Source: Muribaculaceae bacterium
GTDB lineage: Bacteria > Bacteroidota > Bacteroidia > Bacteroidales > Muribaculaceae
Direction: 5' to 3'
Assembly: GCA_016302215.1 (NCBI GenBank)
Contig: JAEDNZ010000037.1
Location: 1 to 13,348, forward strand
DNA length: 13,348 nt
Positions 1-7,609 of the stretch are shown piece after piece. The translations under genes were made by a program, and so were the position numbers. Below the pieces are notes generated by a model that had not been told where the DNA came from, did not search any database, and saw only the letters and a list, made by a program, of their open reading frames with translations. How positions within the stretch are numbered: the first letter of the stretch is position 1; every line of letters begins with the position of its first letter.

Positions 1-21
1 AGCAAGAAGACGAGCGTGCGA

Positions 22-53
22 TTTCGTAATGTGAGCGATTTTTTGTAACTTCG
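22..53 (+). promoter_or_regulatory. Possible Bacteroidota-type promoter of prfA
   Basis: TTTC at 22-25 and TAACTTCG at 46-53 lie 20 bases apart and resemble the Bacteroidota sigma consensus (TTTG, about 19-21 bases, TAnnTTTG). The -7 box departs from consensus at one position. The prfA ATG starts 18 bases after the box, so the leader would be very short. The match is imperfect and this is a tentative call. Confidence 0.35.
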
Positions 54-71
54 CGCTAAAATTACAGCACG

Positions 72-1181
72 ATGGCAGATAACACCCTATTGCAGCGTCT
101 TGACGGCATCGAGAGCCGCTTTGCCGAGGTCGCTACCCTTATCACCGACCCCGCGGTCATCGCCGACATGAAGCGCTATGTAAGGCTCACCAAAGAGTAT
201 AAGGACTTGGAGCGCCTCGTGGCGGCCACGCGTCACTATCGCACTTTGCTTGCCAATGCCGATGAGGCGCGCGCTATGCTCGCCTCAGAGTCTGACCCGG
301 AGTTGCGCGAGATGGCCAAGGAGCAGCTCGATGCTGCTGCCGGCGAGCTGCCTCGCTACGAGGAAGAGATAAAACTACTGCTGATACCGGCTGACCCCGA
401 GGACTCTAAGAATGCTATCCTGGAGATACGTGGCGGCACCGGCGGCGACGAAGCGGCTATCTTTGCCGGCGACCTCGCCAAGATGTATATGAAATATTGT
501 GAGTCCAAGGGCTGGTCGGTGGCTGTGACCTCAGCCAGCGAAGGCGCTGCCGGCGGATACAAGGAGATAGTTATCGCCATCACCGGCGAAGGCGTCTATG
601 GCACTCTCAAATATGAGTCGGGAGTGCATCGCGTGCAGCGTGTGCCGGCCACCGAGACTCAAGGCCGTGTACACACCTCTGCTGCAACGGTGGCAGTGCT
701 GCCTGAGGCCGAAGCTTTTGATGTGGAAATCAACGAGGGCGAGATTAAGTGGGACACCTTCCGTTCAGGTGGCGCCGGCGGCCAAAATGTAAATAAGGTG
801 GAGTCGGGTGTCAGGTTGCGTTATATGTGGCGCAATCCCATCACCGGCGTGTCAGAGGAGATACTGATAGAGTGCACCGAGACGCGCGACCAGCCTAAGA
901 ACAAGGAGCGCGCGCTCAGCCGCCTGCGCACATTTATCTACGACAAGGAGCATCAAAAGTATCTCGATGATATCGCTTCGCGACGCAAGACCATGGTCTC
1001 CACCGGCGACCGTTCGGCTAAAATACGCACCTACAACTATCCGCAGGGGCGCATCACCGACCATCGCATCAACTACACCATCTATAATCTTGCCGCATTT
1101 ATGGACGGCGATATCCAAGATGTCATTGACCACCTGATAGTGGCCGAGAATGCCGAGAAACTCAAAGCCTCAGAGCTGTAG
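72..1181 (+). CDS. prfA: Peptide chain release factor 1 (RF1)
   Basis: This cytoplasmic factor ends translation at UAA and UAG codons by triggering peptidyl-tRNA hydrolysis on the ribosome. The 369-residue protein is close to the usual RF1 length. Its N-terminal helical domain covers roughly residues 1-100. The codon-recognition tripeptide P192-A193-T194 is of the RF1 type; RF2 has SPF. The catalytic GGQ is G236-G237-Q238 within the context SGGAGGQNVNK. The C-terminal part keeps the TYNYPQGR and DHR segments typical of the family. The ATG at 72 gives the expected N-terminus. pyrF follows after 46 bases on the same strand, so the two are probably cotranscribed; prfA next to pyrF is, to my knowledge, a common arrangement in Bacteroidales. 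Nothing is missing, and identification is secure. Confidence 0.97.
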   Translation: MADNTLLQRLDGIESRFAEVATLITDPAVIADMKRYVRLTKEYKDLERLVAATRHYRTLLANADEARAMLASESDPELREMAKEQLDAAAGELPRYEEEIKLLLIPADPEDSKNAILEIRGGTGGDEAAIFAGDLAKMYMKYCESKGWSVAVTSASEGAAGGYKEIVIAITGEGVYGTLKYESGVHRVQRVPATETQGRVHTSAATVAVLPEAEAFDVEINEGEIKWDTFRSGGAGGQNVNKVESGVRLRYMWRNPITGVSEEILIECTETRDQPKNKERALSRLRTFIYDKEHQKYLDDIASRRKTMVSTGDRSAKIRTYNYPQGRITDHRINYTIYNLAAFMDGDIQDVIDHLIVAENAEKLKASEL

Positions 1182-1227
1182 CCACCTGTTTCCTATTTAA
1201 ATAACTGTCAATCAAAAATATAAGCTA

Positions 1228-2058
1228 ATGAAACGTCTTGAGCTGCTTGAAAACATCCGCGCTAAGCGGTCGTTCCTGTGTGTGGGCCTTGACCCGGATA
1301 TCAACAAGATACCCAAGCATCTGCTGTCAGAGCCATCGCCCATCTTTGCTTTCAACAAAGCTATCATCGATGCCACAGCCTCATACGCCGTGGCCTATAA
1401 GCCCAACCTGGCTTTCTATGAGTCTTTGGGCATAGATGGATGGCGAGCTTTTGAGATGACCGTGGAGTATCTACGCGCAAACTATCCCGACCAGTTTATC
1501 ATTGCTGACGCCAAGCGCGGCGACATTGGTAACACCGCCCGAATGTACGCCGCCTCGTTTTTCGAGCACGTCGGCGTTGATGCCGTCACCGTGGCGCCAT
1601 ATATGGGCGAGGATAGTGTAAAGCCCTTCCTCGAATATGAAGACAAGTGGACCGTGCTCTTGGCGCTTACATCTAACAAAGGCTCGCAAGACTTCCAGAT
1701 GATTGAGGACAAAAACGGCGCTCGCGTCTTTGAGAGGGTAGTGCGCCGCTCTGGTCGGTGGGGCTCGCCCATCAATCTGATGTATGTCGTTGGCGCCACT
1801 CGCGGCGAGCTGATAGCCGATATGCGGCGAGCTGCTCCGCGCAACTTCTTCCTCGTGCCCGGCGTAGGTGCCCAAGGCGGTAGCCTTGAGGAGGTGGCGC
1901 AGTATGGCATGATTGATGAGTGTGGCTTGCTCGTTAACTCGTCGCGCGGCATCATATATGCATCTGCCGGTGATGACTTTGCCGAGGCTGCTGCGCGCGA
2001 AGCTAAAAAACTCGCCCTGCAGATGGCCGGCCTCCTTGAGCAGCACGGCGTAATATAA
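1228..2058 (+). CDS. pyrF: Orotidine 5'-phosphate decarboxylase
   Basis: This cytoplasmic enzyme converts orotidine 5'-phosphate to UMP, the last step of de novo pyrimidine synthesis. The 276-residue length fits the type 2 (longer) OMP decarboxylase subfamily. The substrate-binding start is seen in FLCVGLDPD near the N-terminus. The catalytic cluster is D94-A-K96-R-G-D99, followed by IGNTA, and the phosphate-binding region includes LVPGVGAQGG and a late VNSSRGIIYAS. The ATG at 1228 puts the conserved LCVGLDPD segment about 17 residues in, as expected. It lies 46 bases after prfA with no obvious terminator between them. A separate promoter precedes the next gene, pgk, so the prfA-pyrF unit probably ends here. 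Confidence 0.96.
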   Translation: MKRLELLENIRAKRSFLCVGLDPDINKIPKHLLSEPSPIFAFNKAIIDATASYAVAYKPNLAFYESLGIDGWRAFEMTVEYLRANYPDQFIIADAKRGDIGNTARMYAASFFEHVGVDAVTVAPYMGEDSVKPFLEYEDKWTVLLALTSNKGSQDFQMIEDKNGARVFERVVRRSGRWGSPINLMYVVGATRGELIADMRRAAPRNFFLVPGVGAQGGSLEEVAQYGMIDECGLLVNSSRGIIYASAGDDFAEAAAREAKKLALQMAGLLEQHGVI

Positions 2059-2096
2059 AAGTTGTTTAAAACACTGGTGTGTAACGAAAATTTCGC

Positions 2097-2104
2097 TATA
2101 TTTG
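2097..2104 (+). promoter_or_regulatory. Likely -7 box of the pgk promoter
   Basis: TATATTTG at 2097-2104 matches the Bacteroidota -7 consensus TAnnTTTG exactly. The -33 position about 19 bases upstream (CTGG) is poor. Transcription would start near 2112 and leave a leader of about 50 AT-rich bases before the pgk ATG at 2163. A separate promoter here fits the high expression expected for a glycolytic gene. Confidence 0.6.
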
Positions 2105-2162
2105 CAGTTGAAAGACAAAACCCTATCTGCACAATAATTAAATCTCTAAATATCCTACAACA

Positions 2163-3416
2163 ATGACAATTGACAATTTCAATTTCGCCGGTAAGAAAGC
2201 CATCGTTCGCGTTGACTTCAATGTGCCCCTCGATGAGAATGGTCACATCACCGATGATACCCGCATCCGCGGTGCGCTGCCTACGCTCAAAAAAATACTC
2301 GCTGATGGTGGTGCGCTGATCATTATGTCGCACATGGGTAAGCCCAAAGGCAAGGTTAACCCCAAAATGTCGCTTGCGCAAATCAAGGACGCCGTGGCTG
2401 CCGCTCTGGGCTGCAACGTGACCTTCGCTCCTGACTGCGCTAAGGCTGCTGAGGCTGCCGCTGCCCTGCCGTGCGGCGAAGCTCTCCTCCTGGAGAACCT
2501 CCGTTTCTATCCCGAGGAAGAAGGTAAGCCCGTGGGCATCGACAAGGCTGATCCCGCTTACGATGAGGCCAAGAAGGCAATGAAAGCAAGCCAGAAAGAG
2601 TTCGCCAAGACGCTCGCAAGCTATGCTGATGTGTATGTCAACGATGCCTTCGGCACTGCTCACCGCAAGCACGCCTCTACCGCTGTGATTGCTGACTATT
2701 TTGATGCAGACCATAAGATGCTCGGTTACCTTATGGAGAAAGAGGTTAAGGCCGTGGATAATGTCCTTAGCGACATCAAGCGCCCCTTCACCGCTATTAT
2801 GGGCGGATCTAAGGTCTCTACCAAAATCGGTATCATCGAGAACCTTATGGATAAGGTCGATAACCTCATCTTGTGTGGTGGCATGACTTACACCTTCGCT
2901 AAGGCACAGGGCGGTCACATCGGCCTCTCTATCTGCGAAGACGACAAGCTCGACCTCGCGCTCGAAATCATAGCCAAGGCTAAGGCTAAGGGCGTAAACC
3001 TCGTGCTCGGCACAGACTGTGTGGCTGCTGACTCGTTCAGCAACGATGCAAATACTCAGGTAGTACCCGCCGGCGCTATTCCCGACGGCTGGGAAGGCCT
3101 CGATGCCGGTCCCGAGACCCGCAAGCTCTTTGCCAATGCTATCAAAGATGCCAAGACCATCCTTTGGAATGGCCCCGCCGGCGTGTTTGAGTTTGACAAC
3201 TTTACTGCCGGTAGCCGCGCTATCGCCGATGCTATCGTTGAGGCTACACGCAACGGCGCCTTCTCGCTCGTAGGTGGCGGTGACTCTGTGGCTTGTGTCA
3301 ACAAGTTCGGCCTTGCTGACCAGGTGTCGTACGTCTCTACCGGTGGCGGCGCTCTCCTTGAGGCCATCGAGGGCAAGGTGCTCCCCGGCATCGCTGCTAT
3401 CCGTGGCGACAAATAA
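2163..3416 (+). CDS. pgk: Phosphoglycerate kinase
   Basis: This glycolytic enzyme transfers the acyl phosphate of 1,3-bisphosphoglycerate to ADP, giving 3-phosphoglycerate and ATP in the cytoplasm. The 417-residue protein has the standard two-domain layout. The N-terminal substrate-binding segment is VDFNVPLDENG, followed by DDTRIRGALPTL. LLENLRFYPEE and a DAFGTAHRKHAS segment follow. The hinge and C-terminal nucleotide domain include IMGGSKVSTKI, NGPAGVFEFD and the glycine-rich VGGGDS (V370-S375). The ATG at 2163 is the only sensible start and lies about 58 bases downstream of a -7 box. Codon choice looks more uniform than in the neighbours, as expected for a strongly expressed gene. Identification is secure. 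Confidence 0.97.
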   Translation: MTIDNFNFAGKKAIVRVDFNVPLDENGHITDDTRIRGALPTLKKILADGGALIIMSHMGKPKGKVNPKMSLAQIKDAVAAALGCNVTFAPDCAKAAEAAAALPCGEALLLENLRFYPEEEGKPVGIDKADPAYDEAKKAMKASQKEFAKTLASYADVYVNDAFGTAHRKHASTAVIADYFDADHKMLGYLMEKEVKAVDNVLSDIKRPFTAIMGGSKVSTKIGIIENLMDKVDNLILCGGMTYTFAKAQGGHIGLSICEDDKLDLALEIIAKAKAKGVNLVLGTDCVAADSFSNDANTQVVPAGAIPDGWEGLDAGPETRKLFANAIKDAKTILWNGPAGVFEFDNFTAGSRAIADAIVEATRNGAFSLVGGGDSVACVNKFGLADQVSYVSTGGGALLEAIEGKVLPGIAAIRGDK

Positions 3417-3464
3417 TGAGGCTTTCATAGCACACATTATACGTATGCATTAATAACAACCAAA

Positions 3465-3471
3465 TATCTTG
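3465..3471 (+). promoter_or_regulatory. Possible -7 box before the methyltransferase gene
   Basis: TATCTTG at 3465-3471 resembles a shortened Bacteroidota -7 box (TAnnTTTG with one T missing). If it is used, transcription would start close to 3478, which is after the most upstream ATG of the next gene and supports a later start codon. No clear -33 element is seen, so this is weak. Confidence 0.25.
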
Positions 3472-3536
3472 TTATGGCGTTGGAGCGCGATGTTTCGGCG
3501 CCATATTTTTTTATCCTGCCCGCAGATATGGACAAT

Positions 3537-4721
3537 ATGACAATCACCGACAGTTTCTGGCAGTGGGTCACCGACCACGCTGCTGACGATGAGGCGCGCC
3601 TATGGCTCAAATACGGCAGCGAGCACCGCGACGAGATACGCCAAGTGCTCTGTCGCCGCAAATATGCGCGCAAGCTGTCAGCTACGCTTGGCCTCTGCCC
3701 CCGCTTTTACTTCCCCACGGAGTTGAGCGGTGAGCAGTGCACCTCTGATGCTTTGGCAGCATACCATGCCACCCTCATCAGCGCCGGCGACACTGTCGCT
3801 GACCTCACCGCCGGCCTCGGCATTGATGCCCTCCATTTGGCGCGCACGGCGGCCTCGGTAGTGGCTATAGAGCGTGACAGCGTGGCGGCTCAGGCGTTGC
3901 AGCGTAATGCCGCGGCGTCGGGCATCGACAATGTGTCAGTGGTCTGTGACGATTGCCGCAATTTTATAGCCGGAGGGCGCACTGTAGATGTCGCATTTAT
4001 TGACCCGGCGCGGCGCGATAGTTCCGGCGGCAGGGTGTATGCCTTGCAGCAGTGCGAGCCTGACGTCACGGAGATGATGCCTGTGCTGAGACACTTCTGC
4101 AAGCGTTTGATAATCAAGATGTCGCCTATGCTTGATATCGCTGCTACGGCGGCGATACTCCCGTCGGCGGCGCGCTTTGTCACGCTGGGCACTACCACTG
4201 AATGTAAGGAGCTGATAGCCGTCATTGATTTCACACGCCCGGATGCTCAGCCCACATATAGTGCTGTGACTCTTGAAGCCTGTGGGGCGGTGAAGTCTGC
4301 CATTGATTTTGAGATGAGCCATGAGGCGCAGGCTGAGGCCGTGTATGGGCTGCCGCAGGCCGGCGATTTCTTCTATGAGCCGTATCCGGCGGTGATGAAA
4401 GCCGGCGCCTTGAAGATGCTGTGCGGGCGCTATGGTGTGGCTAAGTTGCACCCCAACACACATTTCTTTGTCAGCAAAGAGCGTGTGGCAGCCTTCCCCG
4501 GCGACATGCTGCGCGTCACTGAAGTGCTGCCATTCAGCTCATCGGTGATAAAGCAGCTGCGGAGGCGCAAGGCACGGATGCGCGTGAGTGCTCGCAACTT
4601 TGATATGACGGCCGAGCAGCTGCGAGCCCGCCTTGCTATCACTGACGGCGGCGTGCTGAGGCTCTTTGGCGTTACTGCTGCCGGTGGCGAGCGCCTGCTC
4701 ATCATCGCTTCCGAGCTATGA
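3537..4721 (+). CDS. Class I SAM-dependent methyltransferase with THUMP-like C-terminus
   Basis: The protein is a predicted cytoplasmic S-adenosylmethionine methyltransferase, probably acting on RNA, although the substrate is not known to me. From the chosen start it has 394 residues. An N-terminal helical segment contains LSGEQCTSDALAAYHA. The SAM-binding motif I is D89-L-T-A-G-L-G, with an acidic VVAIERD strand after it. A catalytic-type loop reads F-I155-D-P-A-R159. The C-terminal part (about 324-394) with VSARNFDMTAEQLR and a GGVLRLFG stretch matches the THUMP-like domain found with PG_1098-type proteins of Bacteroidota. An in-frame ATG at 3474 would add 21 residues. I prefer 3537 because, as I recall the family, homologs begin just before the T-x-x-F/W-helix, and because a possible -7 box lies at 3465. 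The ATG at 3528 is also possible. Confidence 0.85.
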   Translation: MTITDSFWQWVTDHAADDEARLWLKYGSEHRDEIRQVLCRRKYARKLSATLGLCPRFYFPTELSGEQCTSDALAAYHATLISAGDTVADLTAGLGIDALHLARTAASVVAIERDSVAAQALQRNAAASGIDNVSVVCDDCRNFIAGGRTVDVAFIDPARRDSSGGRVYALQQCEPDVTEMMPVLRHFCKRLIIKMSPMLDIAATAAILPSAARFVTLGTTTECKELIAVIDFTRPDAQPTYSAVTLEACGAVKSAIDFEMSHEAQAEAVYGLPQAGDFFYEPYPAVMKAGALKMLCGRYGVAKLHPNTHFFVSKERVAAFPGDMLRVTEVLPFSSSVIKQLRRRKARMRVSARNFDMTAEQLRARLAITDGGVLRLFGVTAAGGERLLIIASEL

Positions 4722-4735
4722 CGCCACTCGCGTCA
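4719..4735 (+). terminator. Weak hairpin at the end of the methyltransferase gene
   Basis: TGACGC (4719-4724) and GCGTCA (4730-4735) are perfect inverted arms around the 5-base loop CACTC. The left arm includes the stop codon. Only a short GCTTTATG follows rather than a U-rich run, so this could be a weak terminator or chance. Confidence 0.3.
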
Positions 4736-4811
4736 GCTTTATGCTCCGGTCGCCATAATCCTTAGTTATCCTAAGTTATCAACATTATTAAGGTTTTTTC
4801 GTGGAACATTT

Positions 4812-4842
4812 TTTGTTTCTCGCTATTTTTGCCTTACCTTTG
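4812..4842 (+). promoter_or_regulatory. Promoter of parA
   Basis: TTTG at 4812-4815 and TACCTTTG at 4835-4842 are separated by 19 bases. This is a full match to the Bacteroidota promoter pattern TTTG-N19-TAnnTTTG. The parA ATG follows 28 bases after the -7 box. The intervening bases are AT-rich. This probably starts the transcript for parA, parB and the genes behind them. Confidence 0.75.
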
Positions 4843-4870
4843 TAGTCGGTAACACACAAATCTGCAATCA

Positions 4871-5638
4871 ATGGGTAAAATAATAGCAATAGCAAATCAG
4901 AAAGGCGGTGTGGGCAAGACCACTACCACGATTAACCTGTCGGCATCGCTCGCCAAAGAAGGCAAGCGTGTGCTCATCATCGATGCTGACCCTCAGGCTA
5001 ATGCCACATCGGGCTATGGTATCGACCCACGCACTATGACCTCGTCAATCTACGAGTGTATGGTCGATGGATACCCCCTTGATGGCTCGCAAGTGGCCAC
5101 ATGTATCGAGGGCCTTGACCTCATAGGCTCGCGTATTGACCTTGCCGGCGCCGAGCTGGAGCTTATCAGCAAGCCTAATCGCGAGCGCGTGATGGCTAAT
5201 CTGCTGCAGGGCGTGCGCGACAAATATGACTACATCATCATCGACTGCTCGCCTTCGCTGGGCCTCATTACAGTCAATGCCCTCACCGCTGCCGACTCCG
5301 TGATTATCCCCGTGCAGGCCGAGTATTTCGCCCTTGAGGGCATCAGCAAGCTCCTCAACACTATACGCATCATCAAATCGCGCCTTAACGCCAACCTCGA
5401 GATTGAGGGCTTCCTGCTGACGATGTACAATGCACAGCTGCGCCTCGCCAATCAAATCTATGAGGAGCTGAAGAGCCATTTCGGCGATATGGTGTTCAAC
5501 ACGGTGATACCGCGCAATGTGCGCCTGAGCGAGGCGCCCAGCCACGGCCTGCCCGTAATCCTCTATGACCCCGACAGCCGCGGTGCCACGAGCCACCTCC
5601 TCCTGGCCAAGGAGATTATCTCCAAGCATCGCCGCTAA
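4871..5638 (+). CDS. parA: ParA-family chromosome partitioning ATPase (Soj)
   Basis: ParA is an ATPase that binds nucleoid DNA without sequence specificity and, with ParB bound at parS, moves newly copied origin regions apart. The 255-residue protein is a typical chromosomal ParA/Soj without an N-terminal DNA-binding extension. The deviant Walker A motif is K11-G-G-V-G-K16-T-T, including the signature first lysine. The A' motif is D38-A-D40-P-Q, and the Walker B region is YIIID125 followed by CSPSLG. Further family marks are VIIPVQAEYFALEG and the late TVIPRNVRLSEAPSHG. The ATG at 4871 places Walker A at residue 11, as usual. parB follows after 76 bases. The short, chromosomal type and the housekeeping neighbours argue against a plasmid system. 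Confidence 0.96.
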   Translation: MGKIIAIANQKGGVGKTTTTINLSASLAKEGKRVLIIDADPQANATSGYGIDPRTMTSSIYECMVDGYPLDGSQVATCIEGLDLIGSRIDLAGAELELISKPNRERVMANLLQGVRDKYDYIIIDCSPSLGLITVNALTAADSVIIPVQAEYFALEGISKLLNTIRIIKSRLNANLEIEGFLLTMYNAQLRLANQIYEELKSHFGDMVFNTVIPRNVRLSEAPSHGLPVILYDPDSRGATSHLLLAKEIISKHRR

Positions 5639-5714
5639 GACGCCGGCCGGCTTCTTTTGTCACTATATTACATTACCATCATAAATCATTTCAAGCAATA
5701 TACACTCCAACACA

Positions 5715-6602
5715 ATGGCTATAAAACGCAATGCTTTGGGCCGAGGCCTTGACTCGCTGATACCTATGGACGATGTGCCCGCCCCCGGCTCATCGGCTAT
5801 CAATGATATAGCTCTCGACCAAATCACGCCCAACCCTGACCAGCCGCGCCGCTCTTTTGACGAGGAGGCCTTAGATGAGCTTGCCACCTCAATACGCGAG
5901 CTGGGCATCATTCAGCCCCTGTCGCTGCGCAAGACCGGGCCTAACTCTTACCAGATTATTGCCGGAGAGCGCCGTTACCGCGCGGCTCTGCGTGCCGGCC
6001 TGGCATCGGTGCCCGCTTATATCCGCACCGCCAACGATGCCGAGCTTACTGAGATGGCGCTCATCGAGAACATTCAGCGCGAGGACCTCAACGCCATTGA
6101 GATTGCCCTCACGTTCCGTAAGCTCATTGACCAATACAACCTCACGCAGGAGCGCCTCAGCGAGCGCATAGGCAAGAAACGCGCCACCGTGGCTAACTTC
6201 CTGCGCCTACTCAAGCTGCCCGCCGAGGTGCAGCTCGGCCTGCGCGACAAGCGTGTGGATATGGGGCATGCCAGAGCGCTGCTATCAATCAGTGACCCCT
6301 CGCTGCAGCTAAAGCTATACAATGAAATCCTCAAGCACGGCCTATCAGTGCGCCGCGTAGAGGAGCTTGCCAAGGCTTATGAGAAGGGGGAGATGCCTCC
6401 GTCAAAGCCCGCTAAGCCTGCCAAGTCGCGATATGCCTCAAGCGATTTTGACTTGCTCAAAAAGCATCTGTCGGCAACGTTTCACACTGATGTGAAATTC
6501 ACTTGCGACAGCAGCGGCAAGGGCAAGATCACTTTCCCCTTCAGCAGCGATGATGAGCTTGAGCGCCTCATCAATATCTTCGACACCATCAAGATGCAAT
6601 AA
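5715..6602 (+). CDS. parB: ParB/Spo0J chromosome partitioning protein (CTPase)
   Basis: ParB binds parS sites, uses CTP to clamp and slide on the DNA, and activates ParA. The protein has 295 residues. The N-terminal tail carries ALGRGLDSLIP, the ParA-stimulating motif at the start of ParB proteins. The ParB/Srx domain begins with NPDQPRRSFDEEAL (about 36-50) and contains the CTP-binding box G84-E-R-R-Y-R-A90. It continues into MALIENIQREDLNAIE. A helix-turn-helix for parS recognition follows (about 142-168, LTQERLSERIGKKRATVANF). A proline- and lysine-rich linker (about 224-236) leads to the C-terminal dimerisation domain (about 243-295). All parts are present. It sits directly behind parA and 54 bases before a DUF5683 gene. 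Identification is secure. Confidence 0.96.
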   Translation: MAIKRNALGRGLDSLIPMDDVPAPGSSAINDIALDQITPNPDQPRRSFDEEALDELATSIRELGIIQPLSLRKTGPNSYQIIAGERRYRAALRAGLASVPAYIRTANDAELTEMALIENIQREDLNAIEIALTFRKLIDQYNLTQERLSERIGKKRATVANFLRLLKLPAEVQLGLRDKRVDMGHARALLSISDPSLQLKLYNEILKHGLSVRRVEELAKAYEKGEMPPSKPAKPAKSRYASSDFDLLKKHLSATFHTDVKFTCDSSGKGKITFPFSSDDELERLINIFDTIKMQ

Positions 6603-6656
6603 TCTACAGCCGCAATAGCAGTTATCCCACTTACCAACACTCACCTGCCACCCGAT

Positions 6657-7550
6657 TTGAAATCACTATATAGCACATCAGCCATCAAAGTAGTGCTCGC
6701 CGTATTAATTATGGCGGCTATGGCGGCGCTGTCGGCATCAGCTCAGCGCAAGCCCACACGCCGTGGCCATAAGCCTGCAGCGACAGTCGTGGCTGAGGTG
6801 CCTGACTCTGTGGCTGCCGATACCGTGTCAGTAGCCGAGGCCATTGAGGTGATAGAGTCGCTCCCCGAGGTAGAGTCAAAAGACCAGGTGGTGGCTATTG
6901 CCGATGCTTTGCGCCAAGGCGGCTCCGACACTATCTCGGTGGCAGAGGTTGACTCGGTGATGACGGAGGCTCTTGCAGCGGCGCGCGAGAAGCTTGCTCG
7001 CCGCGCTCCTATAGGCAAGTATGATGACTATGACGTATGGCAGGAGCGAGAGGTGGAGTTTAACCCTGACCCCACGCGTGCCGTGTGGATGTCGGCGCTG
7101 TTCCCCGGCTTGGGGCAGATTTACAACCGGCGTTACTGGAAGCTGCCCATCATCGTGGGCGGCTATCTGGGCTTGGCATACGCCACGTCGTGGAACAATA
7201 GTATGCTCAAGGATTATACGCGCGCATACAGCGACATTATGGATAATGACCCCACGTCAAACTCCTATATGAACTTCTTCCCACCCACCACCAGCGAGTC
7301 TGACCTTGACCGCACATGGCTCACCAACCTGCTCAAGTCGCGCAAGAACTATTTCCGACGCAACCGCGATTTGTGTATCATCTGTATGGTGGGTGTGTAT
7401 TTGCTGGCTATGGTCGATGCTTATGTCGATGCCTCGCTGTCGCATTTCGATATATCGCCCAACCTGTCGATGGATGTCACGCCGGCTCTGATGCAGGACG
7501 GCCGTGGCGTCAAGCCCTCGGTGGGGTTATGCTGGGCCTTGAATTTTTAG
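6657..7550 (+). CDS. DUF5683 membrane protein with signal peptide
   Basis: The function is unknown. The 297-residue protein begins with a basic and hydrophobic stretch ending in LSASA-Q at about residue 30, which reads as a signal peptide or N-terminal anchor. A region rich in Val, Ala, Ser, Asp and Glu (about 30-115) follows and is probably a flexible linker. The conserved DUF5683 core starts near D138-P-T-R-A142 and includes FPGLGQIYNRRYWKLPI. Two membrane spans are visible, about 163-179 and 239-258. The chosen start is TTG at 6657, because the next in-frame ATG (6711) would cut off the positive N-terminus and half of the hydrophobic segment. No good Shine-Dalgarno sequence is seen. The gene lies 54 bases after parB and 59 before a lytic transglycosylase gene, an arrangement I recall from other Bacteroidales. 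A role linking envelope and segregation is only a guess. Confidence 0.85.
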   Translation: MKSLYSTSAIKVVLAVLIMAAMAALSASAQRKPTRRGHKPAATVVAEVPDSVAADTVSVAEAIEVIESLPEVESKDQVVAIADALRQGGSDTISVAEVDSVMTEALAAAREKLARRAPIGKYDDYDVWQEREVEFNPDPTRAVWMSALFPGLGQIYNRRYWKLPIIVGGYLGLAYATSWNNSMLKDYTRAYSDIMDNDPTSNSYMNFFPPTTSESDLDRTWLTNLLKSRKNYFRRNRDLCIICMVGVYLLAMVDAYVDASLSHFDISPNLSMDVTPALMQDGRGVKPSVGLCWALNF

Positions 7551-7609
7551 TAACCAACAATCAGTAAGCGCAACTTACACACACATATCTAAATATATAC
7601 TCCTCAATA

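Noticed and set aside
1..48. Possible tails of an upstream gene (frames ending at 27-29 or 46-48)
   Set aside because: Only 8-15 residues are available in each frame and none can be matched to a family, so no partial gene can be supported.
2063..2073. TGTTTAAAACA after pyrF as a terminator
   Set aside because: The stem is AT-only and too short to be stable, and no U-rich run follows.
1482..3437. A 651-codon open frame on the - strand across pyrF and pgk
   Set aside because: It lies fully opposite two certain enzymes, its product resembles no family I know, and long antisense frames arise from the strong codon bias of GC-rich, highly expressed genes such as pgk.
5642..5651. Palindrome GCCGGCCGGC followed by TTCTTTTG between parA and parB, as a terminator
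   Set aside because: It has no room for a loop, GCCGGC-like words are very common in this DNA, and parB is expected to be cotranscribed with parA.
6622..6630. TTATCCCAC between parB and the DUF5683 gene as a DnaA box
   Set aside because: A single imperfect match in a short intergenic region with no neighbouring boxes is expected by chance.
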